64,000 nucleotides of DNA from Senegalimassilia faecalis (GCF_004135645.1 NZ_SDPW01000001.1:1240001-1304000); one strand, 5' to 3'. Numbered from the stretch's first letter, positions 33,063-42,652 are shown. A program made the numbers and translations. The notes: generated from the letters alone by a model not told the origin.

Positions 33063-34490
33063 ATGACCGATCAATTCAACAACCAGAACGGCTACACGCC
33101 TCAGTCCGGCCAGCCGTATCAGCAACCGAACTTCCAGCACTCCTACCAGCAGCCGGTGGTGAACCCGCAGCAGCCGCACCCGGCAAAGCCCTCTACGGGC
33201 CGCACGTTCGGCACGGCGTTCGCCGGCGCGGCGCTGGCCTGCGTTATCGCGTTTGGCGGCTTCACCGTGTATCAAAACGTGACGGAGACCCCTTCCGACA
33301 GCAACGTTACGCTGGGCGCGTCCACGAACACCGAGATCCAGGCCCAGTCAACCGATGACACGCTGCCCGAGGCCGTGGCGCAGAAGTGCCTGCCTTCCGT
33401 GGCCGCCATCGACGTGTATACGCAGCAAACGTCTACCGACATGCTCGGCCGCAGCACGTCAAGCTCCGGAACGCTTACCGAAAGCTCCCTGGGCAGCGGC
33501 GTGGTGCTTTCGGAGGATGGCTACATCGTCACGAACAACCATGTGGTCGCGGGTGCCGATGCCTTGAAGGTCACCGTGGGCGGCGAGGAGTACGATGCCG
33601 ACGTGGTGGGCACCGACGAGTCCAGCGACATCGCAGTGGTGAAGCTGCAGGGCGCAAGCGGCCTGACGCCCATCGAGATCGGCGACTCGGACAACCTGAC
33701 CATCGGCGAATGGGTCATGTCCATCGGCAGCCCGTTCGGCCTGGAGCAGTCCGTGGCAACCGGCATCGTGTCGGCCACCAGCCGTTCGCAGATCATGAGC
33801 AACGCCGAAAGCAGCGGCAGCGATGGCTATGGGTACGGCTACGGCAACTCATCCAGCCAGTCCAGTGGCTACACCATCTACCCGAACATGATTCAAACCG
33901 ACGCGGCCATCAACCCGGGCAACTCCGGCGGCGCGCTGGTTGACTCCAACGGCAAGCTCATCGGCATCAACACGCTGATCACCTCGTATTCCGGCAACTA
34001 TTCGGGCGTCGGCTTCGCCATCCCGGTAAACTACGCGGTCAACATCGCGCAGCAGATCATCGAAGGCAAAACGCCCACGCACGCGCAGCTTGGCGTGTCG
34101 CTTTCAACGGTGAACTCGCAAAACGCGAAGCGCTACGGCCTGAAGGTTGACAGCGGTGCGTACATTGCCGCGGTCAGCGCGGGCTCCGGTGCGGCCGATG
34201 CGGGCCTTGAGGAAGGCGACATCGTCACGAAGTTCGACGGCAACGCGGTTGATTCCGCCAGCGATCTGATGCTTGACGTGCGCTCGAAGAACCCCGGCGA
34301 CACGGTGACGCTTGAGGTGAACCGCAACGGCGAAACGAAGCAGCTGCAGGTGACGCTCGGCTCCGACGAGTCCTCGCAGGCCGCGCCCACCACGCAGAAC
34401 TCCAGCAAGAACGGCTCGAGCTCGGGTTCGAACGAGTTGTTGAACCGCCTGTTCAACAACGGTTCGTCCAGCCAAGGCAACGCTGCCTAA
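33063..34490 (+). CDS. HtrA/DegP-like membrane-anchored serine protease
   Basis: The 475-residue protein has a Gln/Pro/Asn-rich cytoplasmic N-terminus (residues 1-45), one transmembrane helix (about 48-70), a linker, and a trypsin-like protease domain outside. The triad is visible: His in TNNHVVAGAD, Asp in ESSDIAVVKL and Ser in NPGNSGGALVDS. One PDZ domain follows (AQLGVSLSTVN to LQVTLG), then a Ser/Asn-rich tail. It probably degrades or refolds damaged extracytoplasmic proteins. ACAAGGAGCCGACC precedes the ATG. Confidence 0.93.
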   Translation: MTDQFNNQNGYTPQSGQPYQQPNFQHSYQQPVVNPQQPHPAKPSTGRTFGTAFAGAALACVIAFGGFTVYQNVTETPSDSNVTLGASTNTEIQAQSTDDTLPEAVAQKCLPSVAAIDVYTQQTSTDMLGRSTSSSGTLTESSLGSGVVLSEDGYIVTNNHVVAGADALKVTVGGEEYDADVVGTDESSDIAVVKLQGASGLTPIEIGDSDNLTIGEWVMSIGSPFGLEQSVATGIVSATSRSQIMSNAESSGSDGYGYGYGNSSSQSSGYTIYPNMIQTDAAINPGNSGGALVDSNGKLIGINTLITSYSGNYSGVGFAIPVNYAVNIAQQIIEGKTPTHAQLGVSLSTVNSQNAKRYGLKVDSGAYIAAVSAGSGAADAGLEEGDIVTKFDGNAVDSASDLMLDVRSKNPGDTVTLEVNRNGETKQLQVTLGSDESSQAAPTTQNSSKNGSSSGSNELLNRLFNNGSSSQGNAA

Positions 34491-34616
34491 GCTGTAACGG
34501 GGCCACGCGCCCCGGGGCTGCCCGCTATCCGGGCGGCCCCGCGCAGGCCGCGCCATGCGCGCAGTCTGCGCGGGGCCAACCACCCCCGTTCCTTTCTCTC
34601 CCTTTCCCTTTTTTCC

Positions 34617-34650
34617 GAAGAAGGCGGCCACTTCCCGGGCCGCCTTCTTC
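34617..34650 (+). terminator. intrinsic terminator after htrA
   Basis: GAAGAAGGCGGCC and GGCCGCCTTCTTC pair around ACTTCCCG. A pyrimidine-rich stretch lies upstream. The gap from htrA is about 125 nt, so the transcript has a long 3' tail. Confidence 0.75.
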
Positions 34651-34829
34651 ATGTTTGAGGCCGGCACGCCGTTTCAGGACAGCTGCATCCGCGGCGAAGC
34701 CGTCCGCGTTCCCATTTAGGAAGGAAGGGAAAACTGGCTGCTGGCGATTCGCCTAGCCCAGCCGTTTGCCGTTTTCTGCGTTCGGCGAACACGATGATGC
34801 ATTCTCTTGAATAAAAGTAAGCAATCCTA

Positions 34830-34968
34830 TTGAACTACTAGGCGAAGTAGGCGCATAATAATCGGCACGCAAAACAAGGGGCGTGGCGATGTACGCACGG
34901 GCGGCGGCTGAAAGAGCCGCCGCCCGTTTGTTCGCCGGCGCGCCCTGCAACCAAAGGAGACGAGAATC
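34830..34968 (+). promoter_or_regulatory. promoter and terminator-like leader of the cystine symporter gene
   Basis: TTGAAC (34830-34835) and CATAAT (34854-34859) are spaced by 18 bp. Transcription from there crosses a strong hairpin (ACGGGCGGCGGCT, GAAA-type loop, AGCCGCCGCCCGT; about 34898-34927) followed by TTGTT, then AAAGGAGACGAGAATC and the ATG. The hairpin lies inside the leader, about 40 nt before the start codon, so it can act as an attenuator. Confidence 0.6.
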
Positions 34969-36384
34969 ATGTCTTTTGACGTAGTGGGACCGGTGCTTGG
35001 CGTGCTGGTCATCTTCGCCGTGCTGCTTGCAGTGCTGTGGTACCTGAACCGCAAAGCGAAGAAAAGCTTCACGTTCCGCGTGTTCACCGCGCTTGGCCTG
35101 GGCATTGTTCTGGGCGCGGGCATTCAGCTGGCGCTTGGCCGCGGCAGCGACGCCGCAACGGTGGCGCTTGACTGGATGTCGCTGGTAGGCACCGGCTACA
35201 TCGATTTGCTGCGCATGCTGGTTATGCCGCTGGTGTTCGTGGCCATCGTCGGCGCGTTCACGCGCACGAAGGCCGTTGACAACCTGGGCAAAATCGGCGG
35301 CTCGGTGCTTGCCGTGCTGCTGATCACCGTGGCCATCGCCGCGCTGTTCGGCTGGGCCACCATCGCGCTGTCGGGCCTGGCGGGCGCCGACTTCACGCAG
35401 GGTTCGGTTGACGCCACGAAGCTTGACGCGCTGCAGACGCGCCAGGACAAGGTTGCCGACACCACCATTCCGCAGACCATCCTGTCCATGATTCCCGTCA
35501 ACGTGTTCGCCGACCTGGCCGGCACGCGTTCCACGTCCACCATCGCCGTGGTCATCTTCTCGGCTATCGTGGGCCTGGCGTACCTGAAGCTGCGCGACCG
35601 CGACTCCGAGCAGGCGCAGTTCTTCAACAACCTCATCGACAGCCTGTACGGCATCGTCATGTGCATCGTGAAGATGGTGGTGGGCCTGACCCCGTACGGC
35701 GTGCTGGCGCTTATTGCCAACGTCATGGCCACCAGCGACTACGCCGCCATCCTTGACCTGGGCAAATTCATTATCTTCAGCTACGTGGCCATCATCGCCA
35801 TGTTCCTGGTGCACCTGCTTATCCTGGCCGGCAACCGCGTTAGCCCCGTCGTGTACCTGAAGAAGGCGTTCCCCGTGCTATCGTTCGCGTTCGTGTCCCG
35901 CACCAGCGCCGGCGCCCTGCCCATGAACATCGAGACGCAGTCCAAGGCGCTTGGCGTTGATCCGGCAACGGCGAACTTCGCGGCCAGCTTCGGCATGTCC
36001 ATCGGCCAGAACGGCTGCGCGGGCATTTACCCGGCCATGATGGCAACGCTCATCGCGCCGACCGTGGGCATCAACGTGTTCGATCCCACGTGGGTCATCG
36101 GGCTGATTGCTGTCATCGTCATCAGCTCGTTCGGCGTGGCCGGTGTTGGCGGCGGCGCCACGTTCGCCAGCCTAATCGTGCTGGGCACCATGGGCCTGCC
36201 CATCGAGATCGTGGGCCTGATGGCGTCCGTTGAACCGCTTATCGACATGGGCCGTACCGCCTTGAACGTCAGCGACTCCATGGTTGCCGGTGTCACGTCG
36301 TCGAACTTCACGGGCGGGCTTGACCGCGACAGGTACAACAACCCCGAGGCAACGGTCAGCACCGATTTCACTGAAACCGCCTAA
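34969..36384 (+). CDS. TcyP-like L-cystine:cation symporter
   Basis: This 471-residue protein of the dicarboxylate/amino-acid:cation symporter family has about nine membrane helices. The N-terminus and the segments FTFRVFTALGLGIVLGAGIQ and MPLVFVAIVGAFTRTK resemble the TcyP (YhcL/YdjN) branch, which imports L-cystine. Family core motifs SRTSAGALPMN (in place of SSSAALP), FGMSIGQNGCAGIYPAMMA and NVSDSMVAGV are visible. Cystine is inferred from branch similarity only. It is monocistronic between terminators. Confidence 0.83.
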   Translation: MSFDVVGPVLGVLVIFAVLLAVLWYLNRKAKKSFTFRVFTALGLGIVLGAGIQLALGRGSDAATVALDWMSLVGTGYIDLLRMLVMPLVFVAIVGAFTRTKAVDNLGKIGGSVLAVLLITVAIAALFGWATIALSGLAGADFTQGSVDATKLDALQTRQDKVADTTIPQTILSMIPVNVFADLAGTRSTSTIAVVIFSAIVGLAYLKLRDRDSEQAQFFNNLIDSLYGIVMCIVKMVVGLTPYGVLALIANVMATSDYAAILDLGKFIIFSYVAIIAMFLVHLLILAGNRVSPVVYLKKAFPVLSFAFVSRTSAGALPMNIETQSKALGVDPATANFAASFGMSIGQNGCAGIYPAMMATLIAPTVGINVFDPTWVIGLIAVIVISSFGVAGVGGGATFASLIVLGTMGLPIEIVGLMASVEPLIDMGRTALNVSDSMVAGVTSSNFTGGLDRDRYNNPEATVSTDFTETA

Positions 36385-36414
36385 GCGCTCTTTGTCCTTT
36401 GCGTGAATCGCCAA

Positions 36415-36450
36415 GAAACGGCCGCCATCATGGGCGGCCGTTTTCATTTT
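36415..36450 (+). terminator. intrinsic terminator after the cystine symporter
   Basis: AAACGGCCGCC and GGGCGGCCGTTTT flank a short loop (ATCAT) and are followed by CATTTTCA. TAAGAT at 36453-36458 just after it may be the pyrH -10 box. Confidence 0.9.
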
Positions 36451-36502
36451 CAGGTAAGATAGGCAAGCTAAGCGAATCCAAGTTAACCGGGAGGTTTTAC
36501 CT

Positions 36503-37219
36503 ATGGCCGAGGAATACCGATATAAGCGCGTGCTGTTGAAGCTGTCCGGCGAGGCATTGGCAGGTGACCTCGGTTATGGCATCGACCCGAAGGTGGTCGA
36601 TTCGCTGGCTGACGAAATCGCCGACGTGGTGCACGACGGCGTGCAGCTGGCCATCGTCGTGGGCGGCGGCAACATTTTCCGCGGTGTGTCCGGCGCCACC
36701 GAGGGCATGGACCGCGCGCAGGCCGACTACATCGGCATGCTGGCCACGGTCATGAACGCCCTGGCGCTGCAGGACGCCTTCGAGCGCCACGGCATCTTCA
36801 GCCGCGTGCAAAGCGCCATTAACATGCAGGAAGTGTCCGAGCCCTACATCCGTCGTCGCGCCATCCGTCACATGGAGAAGGGCCGTGTGGTCATCCTGGC
36901 CGCCGGCACTGGCAACCCGTACTTCACTACCGACACCACTGCGGCGCTGCGCGCGTGCGAGCTGGACGTCGACGTGCTTATGAAAGCCACGAAGGTTGAC
37001 GGCGTGTACGACGCCGACCCGGTGAAGAATCCCGACGCCAAGCGCTACGACCGCATCAGCTACATGGAGGTGCTGTCGCAGGGCCTCAACGTCATGGATT
37101 CCACGGCTACCAGCCTGTGCATGGACAACAACGTGCCTATGATCGTGTTCGACCTGACCGTTGAAGGTAACATTTCCCGCGCGCTTAAGGGCGAAAACGT
37201 GGGAACCACGGTAGAATAG
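36503..37219 (+). CDS. pyrH: UMP kinase
   Basis: The 238-residue hexameric amino-acid-kinase-fold enzyme phosphorylates UMP to UDP. Motifs include [34 protein letters not shown] and [30 protein letters not shown] precedes the ATG. It heads a cluster in the common order pyrH, frr, uppS, cdsA, dxr. Confidence 0.98.
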   Translation: MAEEYRYKRVLLKLSGEALAGDLGYGIDPKVVDSLADEIADVVHDGVQLAIVVGGGNIFRGVSGATEGMDRAQADYIGMLATVMNALALQDAFERHGIFSRVQSAINMQEVSEPYIRRRAIRHMEKGRVVILAAGTGNPYFTTDTTAALRACELDVDVLMKATKVDGVYDADPVKNPDAKRYDRISYMEVLSQGLNVMDSTATSLCMDNNVPMIVFDLTVEGNISRALKGENVGTTVE

Positions 37220-37267
37220 GCATATGCGCGCCCGCTTGGGGGCGGGCGTTTAAGGAAAGGAACCACA

Positions 37268-37825
37268 ATGATCGACGAGATCATGCTGGAAACCGAGGAG
37301 AAGATGCAGCGCGCCCTGGGCGGCCTGCACAACGCGTTCGGCACCGTGCGCACGGGCCGCGCGAACGCCATGATCCTCGACCGCATCAAAGTTGACTACT
37401 ACGGCGTGCCCACTCCCATCAACCAGATGGCCGGCGTGAAAACGCCCGACGCGCATCTGCTGGTCATCGAGCCGTGGGACAAGGGCGTTCTGGGTGCCAT
37501 CGAGCACGCCATCCTGGAAAGCGACCTGGGTGTCACGCCGAACAACGATGGCTCGGTCATCCGTCTGCCGTTCCCGGCGCTGACGGAGGATCGTCGTCGT
37601 GAACTGGTGAAACAGTGCAAGGAATACGCCGAGGAAGCGCGCGTGGCCGTGCGCAACGCTCGCCGTGACGGCAACAGCCACGTGGCGAAGTGCGTCAAGG
37701 AAGACAACCTTCCCGAAGACGAGCAGCGCCGCGCCGAGGCTGAGATCCAAAAGCTCACCGACAAGTACGTTGCCGAAGTGGATGCTGCTTTCAAAAAGAA
37801 GGAAGCAGAAGTAATGGAGATCTAG
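37268..37825 (+). CDS. frr: ribosome recycling factor
   Basis: The 185-residue factor splits post-termination ribosomes together with EF-G. Typical features are VRTGRANAMILDRIKVDYYG, IRLPFPALTEDRRRELVKQ and the C-terminal helices ending KKEAEVMEI. The ATG is preceded by AAGGAAAGGAACCACA. It follows pyrH after 48 nt. Confidence 0.98.
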   Translation: MIDEIMLETEEKMQRALGGLHNAFGTVRTGRANAMILDRIKVDYYGVPTPINQMAGVKTPDAHLLVIEPWDKGVLGAIEHAILESDLGVTPNNDGSVIRLPFPALTEDRRRELVKQCKEYAEEARVAVRNARRDGNSHVAKCVKEDNLPEDEQRRAEAEIQKLTDKYVAEVDAAFKKKEAEVMEI

Positions 37826-37858
37826 GTGGTTTCGCCGGCCTGCCGGCCGGCGAATTTA

Positions 37859-37988
37859 CTCGACGCTGCGGGGCACTCTCGCACCCCGCCTTCGTCCTCA
37901 GCTTCACGGGCATGGCCCAAAGGCCTATGCCCGCTTGCTTCGAACGAATTCGGGGCACGAGAGCGCCCCTCGCTGACTCTTCGCTGCC
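37859..37988 (+). repeat. dispersed structured element, copy 2
   Basis: It shares both ends and the core of 28764-28948. The core hairpin is GGGCATGGCC-CAAA-GGCCTATGCCC. The outer stem is GGGGC-CTCTCG against CGAGAG-GCCCC, and the inner stem CCCCG..TTCGT against ACGAA..CGGGG. These stems differ in sequence from copy 1 but still pair. The element fills most of the frr-uppS gap. Another hairpin (GCCAACCTGC/GCAGGTTGGC, 38114-38142) follows before uppS. Confidence 0.7.
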
Positions 37989-38167
37989 TATGGCGTTTTT
38001 CGATTCGTTCGTGGGGCTTTCGGTGGTTGCTGGGGTTGGAGGGGTTTGGCTTTTGCGTTTGCGTCGAGGGTTTCCGTTTCATTTTGCAAGGCTTTCTTGC
38101 TGCTTTTTTGTTTGCCAACCTGCGGGGGTCCTGCAGGTTGGCTTTCCGGTATATATGAGGTTCGCTT

Positions 38168-38950
38168 ATGAATAAGCCGCTTGATTACATTTTCCCGAAT
38201 CCGCCCGAGGGGCTTAACCTGGGGGCGCTTGATTTGGACAACATCCCGCAGCACGTGGCCGTCATCATGGACGGAAACGGGCGTTGGGCGAAAAAGCGCG
38301 CCATGAACCGCCTGAAGGGTCACAAGGCCGGTATCGAAGCGGTTCGCGAAACCATTCGCTGCGCTTCTGACCTGGGCGTTCGCTACCTTACCATCTACTC
38401 GTTCTCCACGGAGAACTGGAAGCGCCCGCAGGATGAGGTTGTGGGGCTTATGGACCTGTTCGCCAAAACCATGCTGGCCGAGGTCGATGGGCTGCACGAG
38501 GAAAACGTGCGCGTGCGAACCATCGGTGACCTGTCGGCGCTGCCGGCCGAAACGCGCGAGGCGTTCGAGGAAGCGTGGCAGAAGACGCGCAACAACACGG
38601 GCATGACGCTGGTGGTGGCCGTGAACTACGGCTCGCGCCAGGAAATCCTCAATGCGGCCGAGGCGTGCGTGCGCCGTGCATTGGCGCGTGCCGCGGAAGG
38701 CGAGGACCCTACGGTTGCCTTGACCGAGGCCGATTTTGCGCGCGGCCTGTACACGGCCGACATTCCCGATCCCGAGGTGGTCATCCGCACGTCGGGCGAG
38801 CTGCGTTTGTCGAACTTCTTGCTGTGGCAGGTGGCGTATTCCGAGTTTGTGATCACCGATACGCTGTGGCCTGATTTCGACCGCTATGAGTTTTTGCGCT
38901 GCCTGCTTGCCTACCAGGGCCGCGACCGTCGCTTCGGGGCGGTGAAATAG
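38168..38950 (+). CDS. uppS: undecaprenyl diphosphate synthase
   Basis: This cis-prenyltransferase (260 residues) makes the C55 lipid carrier for cell-wall synthesis. The catalytic Asp and phosphate loop are in VIMDGNGRWAKKRAM. SFSTENWKRP and the C-terminal RTSGELRLSNFLLWQVAYSE are signatures. GAGGTTCGCTT precedes the ATG, and TATATA at 38150 may be a -10 box. cdsA begins directly after its stop codon. Confidence 0.97.
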   Translation: MNKPLDYIFPNPPEGLNLGALDLDNIPQHVAVIMDGNGRWAKKRAMNRLKGHKAGIEAVRETIRCASDLGVRYLTIYSFSTENWKRPQDEVVGLMDLFAKTMLAEVDGLHEENVRVRTIGDLSALPAETREAFEEAWQKTRNNTGMTLVVAVNYGSRQEILNAAEACVRRALARAAEGEDPTVALTEADFARGLYTADIPDPEVVIRTSGELRLSNFLLWQVAYSEFVITDTLWPDFDRYEFLRCLLAYQGRDRRFGAVK

Positions 38951-39919
38951 GTGGTGCAGCGCCAGGTGGACAACCGGGATGCGCACTCTCAGAAGCAAGC
39001 GGCAGGCCAAGCGCAGGCCGCTGACGAGCGTTCGCGCGGCGAGCGTTTGAAAGACTATGCGTACGCCAAAACGCCGCAAAAGTTCAAAAACGCATCTGAC
39101 CTGCAGGTTCGCTTCCGCACGGGTTTCGTGTACGTTACGGTTTCCGTGCTGTGCATCCTTATCAACGACTGGACCACGCTGGCGCTTTTGTGCGCCACGG
39201 CGGCATTGTGCGCGGGCGAGTTCTACTACATGCTGCGCGCCGATGCAAAGCTTCCTAACGAGATGCTCGGCATCATCGCTGCGGCGCTGTATCCCATAAG
39301 CGTGTACTTTTTAGGCCTGCAAGGTGCGTTGCTGGTAAGCCTGGCGCTGCTTTTGGCGCTTCTTGTGTGGTACGTGTTCTGGATGCGCGCCCGCATTCCC
39401 GACGTGGGCGTCAGCTTTTTCGGCGCGGCGTACTGCGGCATGCTGCTGTCTAGTTTGGTACTGGTGCGTCAAGCGCTGCCGCACCCTTGGGGCGGCGTGC
39501 TGGTGCTCGGCATCTTCTTGAGCGTGTGGGCGAACGACTCGTTCGCGTATTTGGTGGGCAGCAAGTTCGGCAAGCACAAGCTGGCGCCCCGCGTTTCGCC
39601 GAAGAAAAGCTGGGAAGGCTTTTTCGCCGGCTTGGCCGGGTCGGCCCTGTTCTGGTGCTTGTTCACGCTCATTCCGGGCGTGAACCTGTCTATTCCCATG
39701 GCGCTTGTGTTTGGCGTGGTCAGCGGCCTGTGCGGCGTGCTGGGCGATTTGGCGGAAAGCCGCATCAAGCGCAACGTCGGGTTCAAGGACTCGGGTACGT
39801 TGTTGCCGGGCCACGGCGGCTTGCTTGACCGCTGCGATAGCTTGTTTTTGGTGGCGGTGGCTTCGGCGATTTTGCTGGTAGCGGGTAACTGCATCCCGTT
39901 CACCTGGCATTTCATGTAG
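38951..39919 (+). CDS. cdsA: phosphatidate cytidylyltransferase
   Basis: This integral membrane enzyme (322 residues, about eight helices) makes CDP-diacylglycerol, the precursor of all phospholipids. A charged cytoplasmic tail of about 60 residues precedes the first helix. The family signature is in SRIKRNVGFKDSGTLLPGHGG followed by LLDRCDSL. The GTG start abuts the uppS stop codon; a second GTG follows at once, so the exact start is uncertain by a codon. Confidence 0.94.
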   Translation: MVQRQVDNRDAHSQKQAAGQAQAADERSRGERLKDYAYAKTPQKFKNASDLQVRFRTGFVYVTVSVLCILINDWTTLALLCATAALCAGEFYYMLRADAKLPNEMLGIIAAALYPISVYFLGLQGALLVSLALLLALLVWYVFWMRARIPDVGVSFFGAAYCGMLLSSLVLVRQALPHPWGGVLVLGIFLSVWANDSFAYLVGSKFGKHKLAPRVSPKKSWEGFFAGLAGSALFWCLFTLIPGVNLSIPMALVFGVVSGLCGVLGDLAESRIKRNVGFKDSGTLLPGHGGLLDRCDSLFLVAVASAILLVAGNCIPFTWHFM

Positions 39920-39999
39920 GTGTTCAGGCGTTCGGGCCGGCGTTGCGCTGCAGCGCTGGCCCGAACCTTTTCGTTTCGGGCTTACAAACGGAGGCTGTT

Positions 40000-41214
40000 A
40001 TGAGGCGCATAGTTGTTTTAGGGTCCACAGGTTCTATCGGCACGCAAACGGTGGATGTGGTTCGCCAGCATCTCGACGAACTGGAAATCGTCGGCCTGGC
40101 GGTGAACACGCGTGTTGCCGACATGCTGGAACAGGCGCGCGCCCACAACGTGCACAACCTTGCCGTGGGCGATGAGCGCTTGGCTGCCGACGCCGTGGCG
40201 GCCGATGTGCGCGAGCAGGCGGGCAGCCAGGGCATATGGGGCTTCGGCATGGACGCCGTGGTCAACCTGGTGCGCCTGCCCGAGGTCGACGTGGTGGTAA
40301 ACGCGCTGGTGGGCGCAGCGGGCCTGCGCGCAAGCTACGAGACGCTGGCTGCGGGCAAGGTGCTGGCGCTGGCGAACAAGGAAAGCCTGGTGGTGGGCGG
40401 CGACTTGATCATGCCGCTGGCGGCGCAGGTGGACGCGCAGCGCCGGCAGGCGGGCGTGGCCCCGAAGATGGGCCCGGCGGGCGCGCTTATGCCCATCGAC
40501 TCCGAGCATGGCGCCATCTATCAGTGCCTGTTGGGCGAATCCGAGCGCGAGGTGTCGCGCTTGTGGGTAACGGCTTCGGGCGGCCCGTTCCGCGGCAAGA
40601 AGCGCGCGGATCTGGAGGGCATCACGCCTGCTCAGGCGCTGAAACATCCCACGTGGAACATGGGCGCGAAAATCTCGATTGACTCGTCCACGCTTATGAA
40701 CAAGGGCCTGGAAGTTATCGAGGCGCACCACCTGTTCAACATGCCCTACGACAAGATCAGCGTGGTGGTGCAGCCGCAAAGCGCCATCCATTCCATGGTG
40801 GAGTTCACGGACGGCAGCGTGAAGGCGCATCTGGGCACCACCGACATGCGCATTCCCATCCAGTTCGCGCTCAGCTACCCTGCGCGCTGGGCTGCGCCGG
40901 TCGAGCCGCTTGACTTCACGAAGCTGGGCAGCCTTGAGTTTGCGCCGGCCGACACGGACACGTTCCGTTGCCTGGCGCTTGCCCGCCACGCGGGTACGGT
41001 TGGCGGCACGCTGCCGTGCGTCATGAACGCGGCGAATGAAGTGGCCGTGGCGGCATTTTTGGCTGAGCAGGGCAGCTATCTGGGCATCGCCGAATGCGTG
41101 GAGGCGGTTATGGACGCGCACGAACGCGAAGGCGTGCAGCGCGTCGAAAGCCTTGAACAGCTGCAAGAGCTGGACGCCTGGGCGCGCGAAACCGCCCGCA
41201 AATCGGTGCGCTAG
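40000..41214 (+). CDS. dxr: 1-deoxy-D-xylulose-5-phosphate reductoisomerase
   Basis: The enzyme (404 residues) makes 2-C-methyl-D-erythritol 4-phosphate, the second step of the MEP isoprenoid pathway. The NADPH-binding motif is VVLGSTGSIGTQT. Metal and substrate residues lie in MPIDSEHGAIYQCL, ASGGPFRGK and STLMNKGLEVIEAHHLF. The start is placed at 40000 because AACGGAGGCTGTT precedes it and the Rossmann motif follows directly. It is grouped with uppS, cdsA and ispG. Confidence 0.97.
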   Translation: MRRIVVLGSTGSIGTQTVDVVRQHLDELEIVGLAVNTRVADMLEQARAHNVHNLAVGDERLAADAVAADVREQAGSQGIWGFGMDAVVNLVRLPEVDVVVNALVGAAGLRASYETLAAGKVLALANKESLVVGGDLIMPLAAQVDAQRRQAGVAPKMGPAGALMPIDSEHGAIYQCLLGESEREVSRLWVTASGGPFRGKKRADLEGITPAQALKHPTWNMGAKISIDSSTLMNKGLEVIEAHHLFNMPYDKISVVVQPQSAIHSMVEFTDGSVKAHLGTTDMRIPIQFALSYPARWAAPVEPLDFTKLGSLEFAPADTDTFRCLALARHAGTVGGTLPCVMNAANEVAVAAFLAEQGSYLGIAECVEAVMDAHEREGVQRVESLEQLQELDAWARETARKSVR

Positions 41215-41365
41215 CCGGCGCCGCGTTCGCCTTGCTCCTCGTGTAGTTCTGGTTCCGCTTCGGTAACGGGGTGGAACCTCTTTTTATAATGGGTCGGATT
41301 GAAATTGCGCGCCGGCGTGCTTGCGGCGCGCGTCGCTTCCTCTTCAAGCAAAAGGAGCTTTGCCT

Positions 41366-42481
41366 GTGGACGTTGTCCTGATGATTTTGTATTGCACCAT
41401 CGTGCTGAGCATTCTGGTGGTCATTCACGAAGGCGGTCACTACCTGGCCTCGCGTGCGTTCGGCGTGCGCGTCACCGAATTCATGCTGGGTATGCCCGGC
41501 CCGAACATCGGCTTCAAGAAATGGGGTACGAAGTTCGGCGTCACGCCCATCCTGCTTGGCGGCTATGCGCGCGTGTGCGGCATGGAGCCAGGCGAGATGA
41601 GCCCGCATCTTGAGCCGGTGCTTGCGGCGCTGTATCGCCGCGGCACGGCGAACATGGAAGACATTGCTGCAGATTGCGGCATCACCGACGACGAGGCGCT
41701 TGAAGCGCTTGATGAGCTGGTGGAATGGGGCAGCTGCACGGGCCCCACGAAGAAAGACGAGTACAACACGTACCGCGCCATGGAGGTTATCCCCACCAAA
41801 AAGCAGATCAAGGCTGCCCGCGAAGCGGGCCTGCCGGAGCCGGCGCGCTACGAAGAGGGGCAGGCGCGCCCGGTTGACGATGCGCACGCACTGTTCGAAA
41901 GCGAATACCGGCAGCAGTACCGCAGCCTGCCGTTCTGGAAACGCACGGTCATTTTGCTGGCGGGCATCGCGGTGAACCTGCTGTTCGCCATCGTGGTATT
42001 CGTGGTGCTGTTCAGCATCATCGGCTTCGATGTGCAGCTGCAATCGGGCGAGGTCACGCACATGACGGTGGACCCCGGCCGCGCCATCGTGGCGGGCTTT
42101 ACGTACATCGGCATGGTGGCTCAGGCCGTAGCGGGCCTGTTCAACCCCGCAACCGCGGCGCAAACCGTGTCCGATTCGTCGTCGGTGGTGGGCATCGCCG
42201 TTATGTCCAAGCAGTTTGCCGACGCGGGCCTGGCGCCGTTTATGGAGTTCATGGCCATGATCTCGGTGTCGCTGGGCATCATGAACCTGCTGCCCATCCC
42301 GCCGCTTGACGGTGGCCGCTTCGTCATCGAGGTGTTCCAGAAGCTGTCGAAGAAAGTGGTGTCGCTGCGCGCCATGAACGCCATGAGCATGGCAGGCATG
42401 GCGCTGTTCGTGGTGTTTTTCCTGGTTATGGTGAACCAAGACGTGCAACGCATCATCTCGGGCACGTTCTTCGGGCAATAA
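41366..42481 (+). CDS. site-2 protease family protein (RseP-like), PDZ not recognisable
   Basis: The 371-residue membrane metalloprotease has the zinc motif HEGGH (residues 21-25) in helix 1 and LLPIPPLDGGRF near the C-terminus. Between them, residues about 76-190 form a cytoplasmic-looking insert that includes a compact helical part (LAALYRRGTANMEDIAADCG) and a charged stretch. The PDZ domain normally placed between the second and third helices is not apparent. The GTG at 41366 is preceded by AAAGGAGCTTTGCCT. It lies between dxr and ispG as RseP usually does. Confidence 0.85.
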   Translation: MDVVLMILYCTIVLSILVVIHEGGHYLASRAFGVRVTEFMLGMPGPNIGFKKWGTKFGVTPILLGGYARVCGMEPGEMSPHLEPVLAALYRRGTANMEDIAADCGITDDEALEALDELVEWGSCTGPTKKDEYNTYRAMEVIPTKKQIKAAREAGLPEPARYEEGQARPVDDAHALFESEYRQQYRSLPFWKRTVILLAGIAVNLLFAIVVFVVLFSIIGFDVQLQSGEVTHMTVDPGRAIVAGFTYIGMVAQAVAGLFNPATAAQTVSDSSSVVGIAVMSKQFADAGLAPFMEFMAMISVSLGIMNLLPIPPLDGGRFVIEVFQKLSKKVVSLRAMNAMSMAGMALFVVFFLVMVNQDVQRIISGTFFGQ

Positions 42482-42652
42482 GCGCAGGCGCGCGGCGTTC
42501 GTTGGCCCCAGGCACCTTCCGCGCTTTTCGAAGGCGGCCTTGCTTGAACGGCAAGGCCGCCTTTGTTGCGTTTTGGCGCCAATTCCCGTGTTTGCAGCAA
42601 CTTATTCGCCTGTTGCTTCTATACGTTTCGGCAACGCTGCGCCCGGCGCTGG

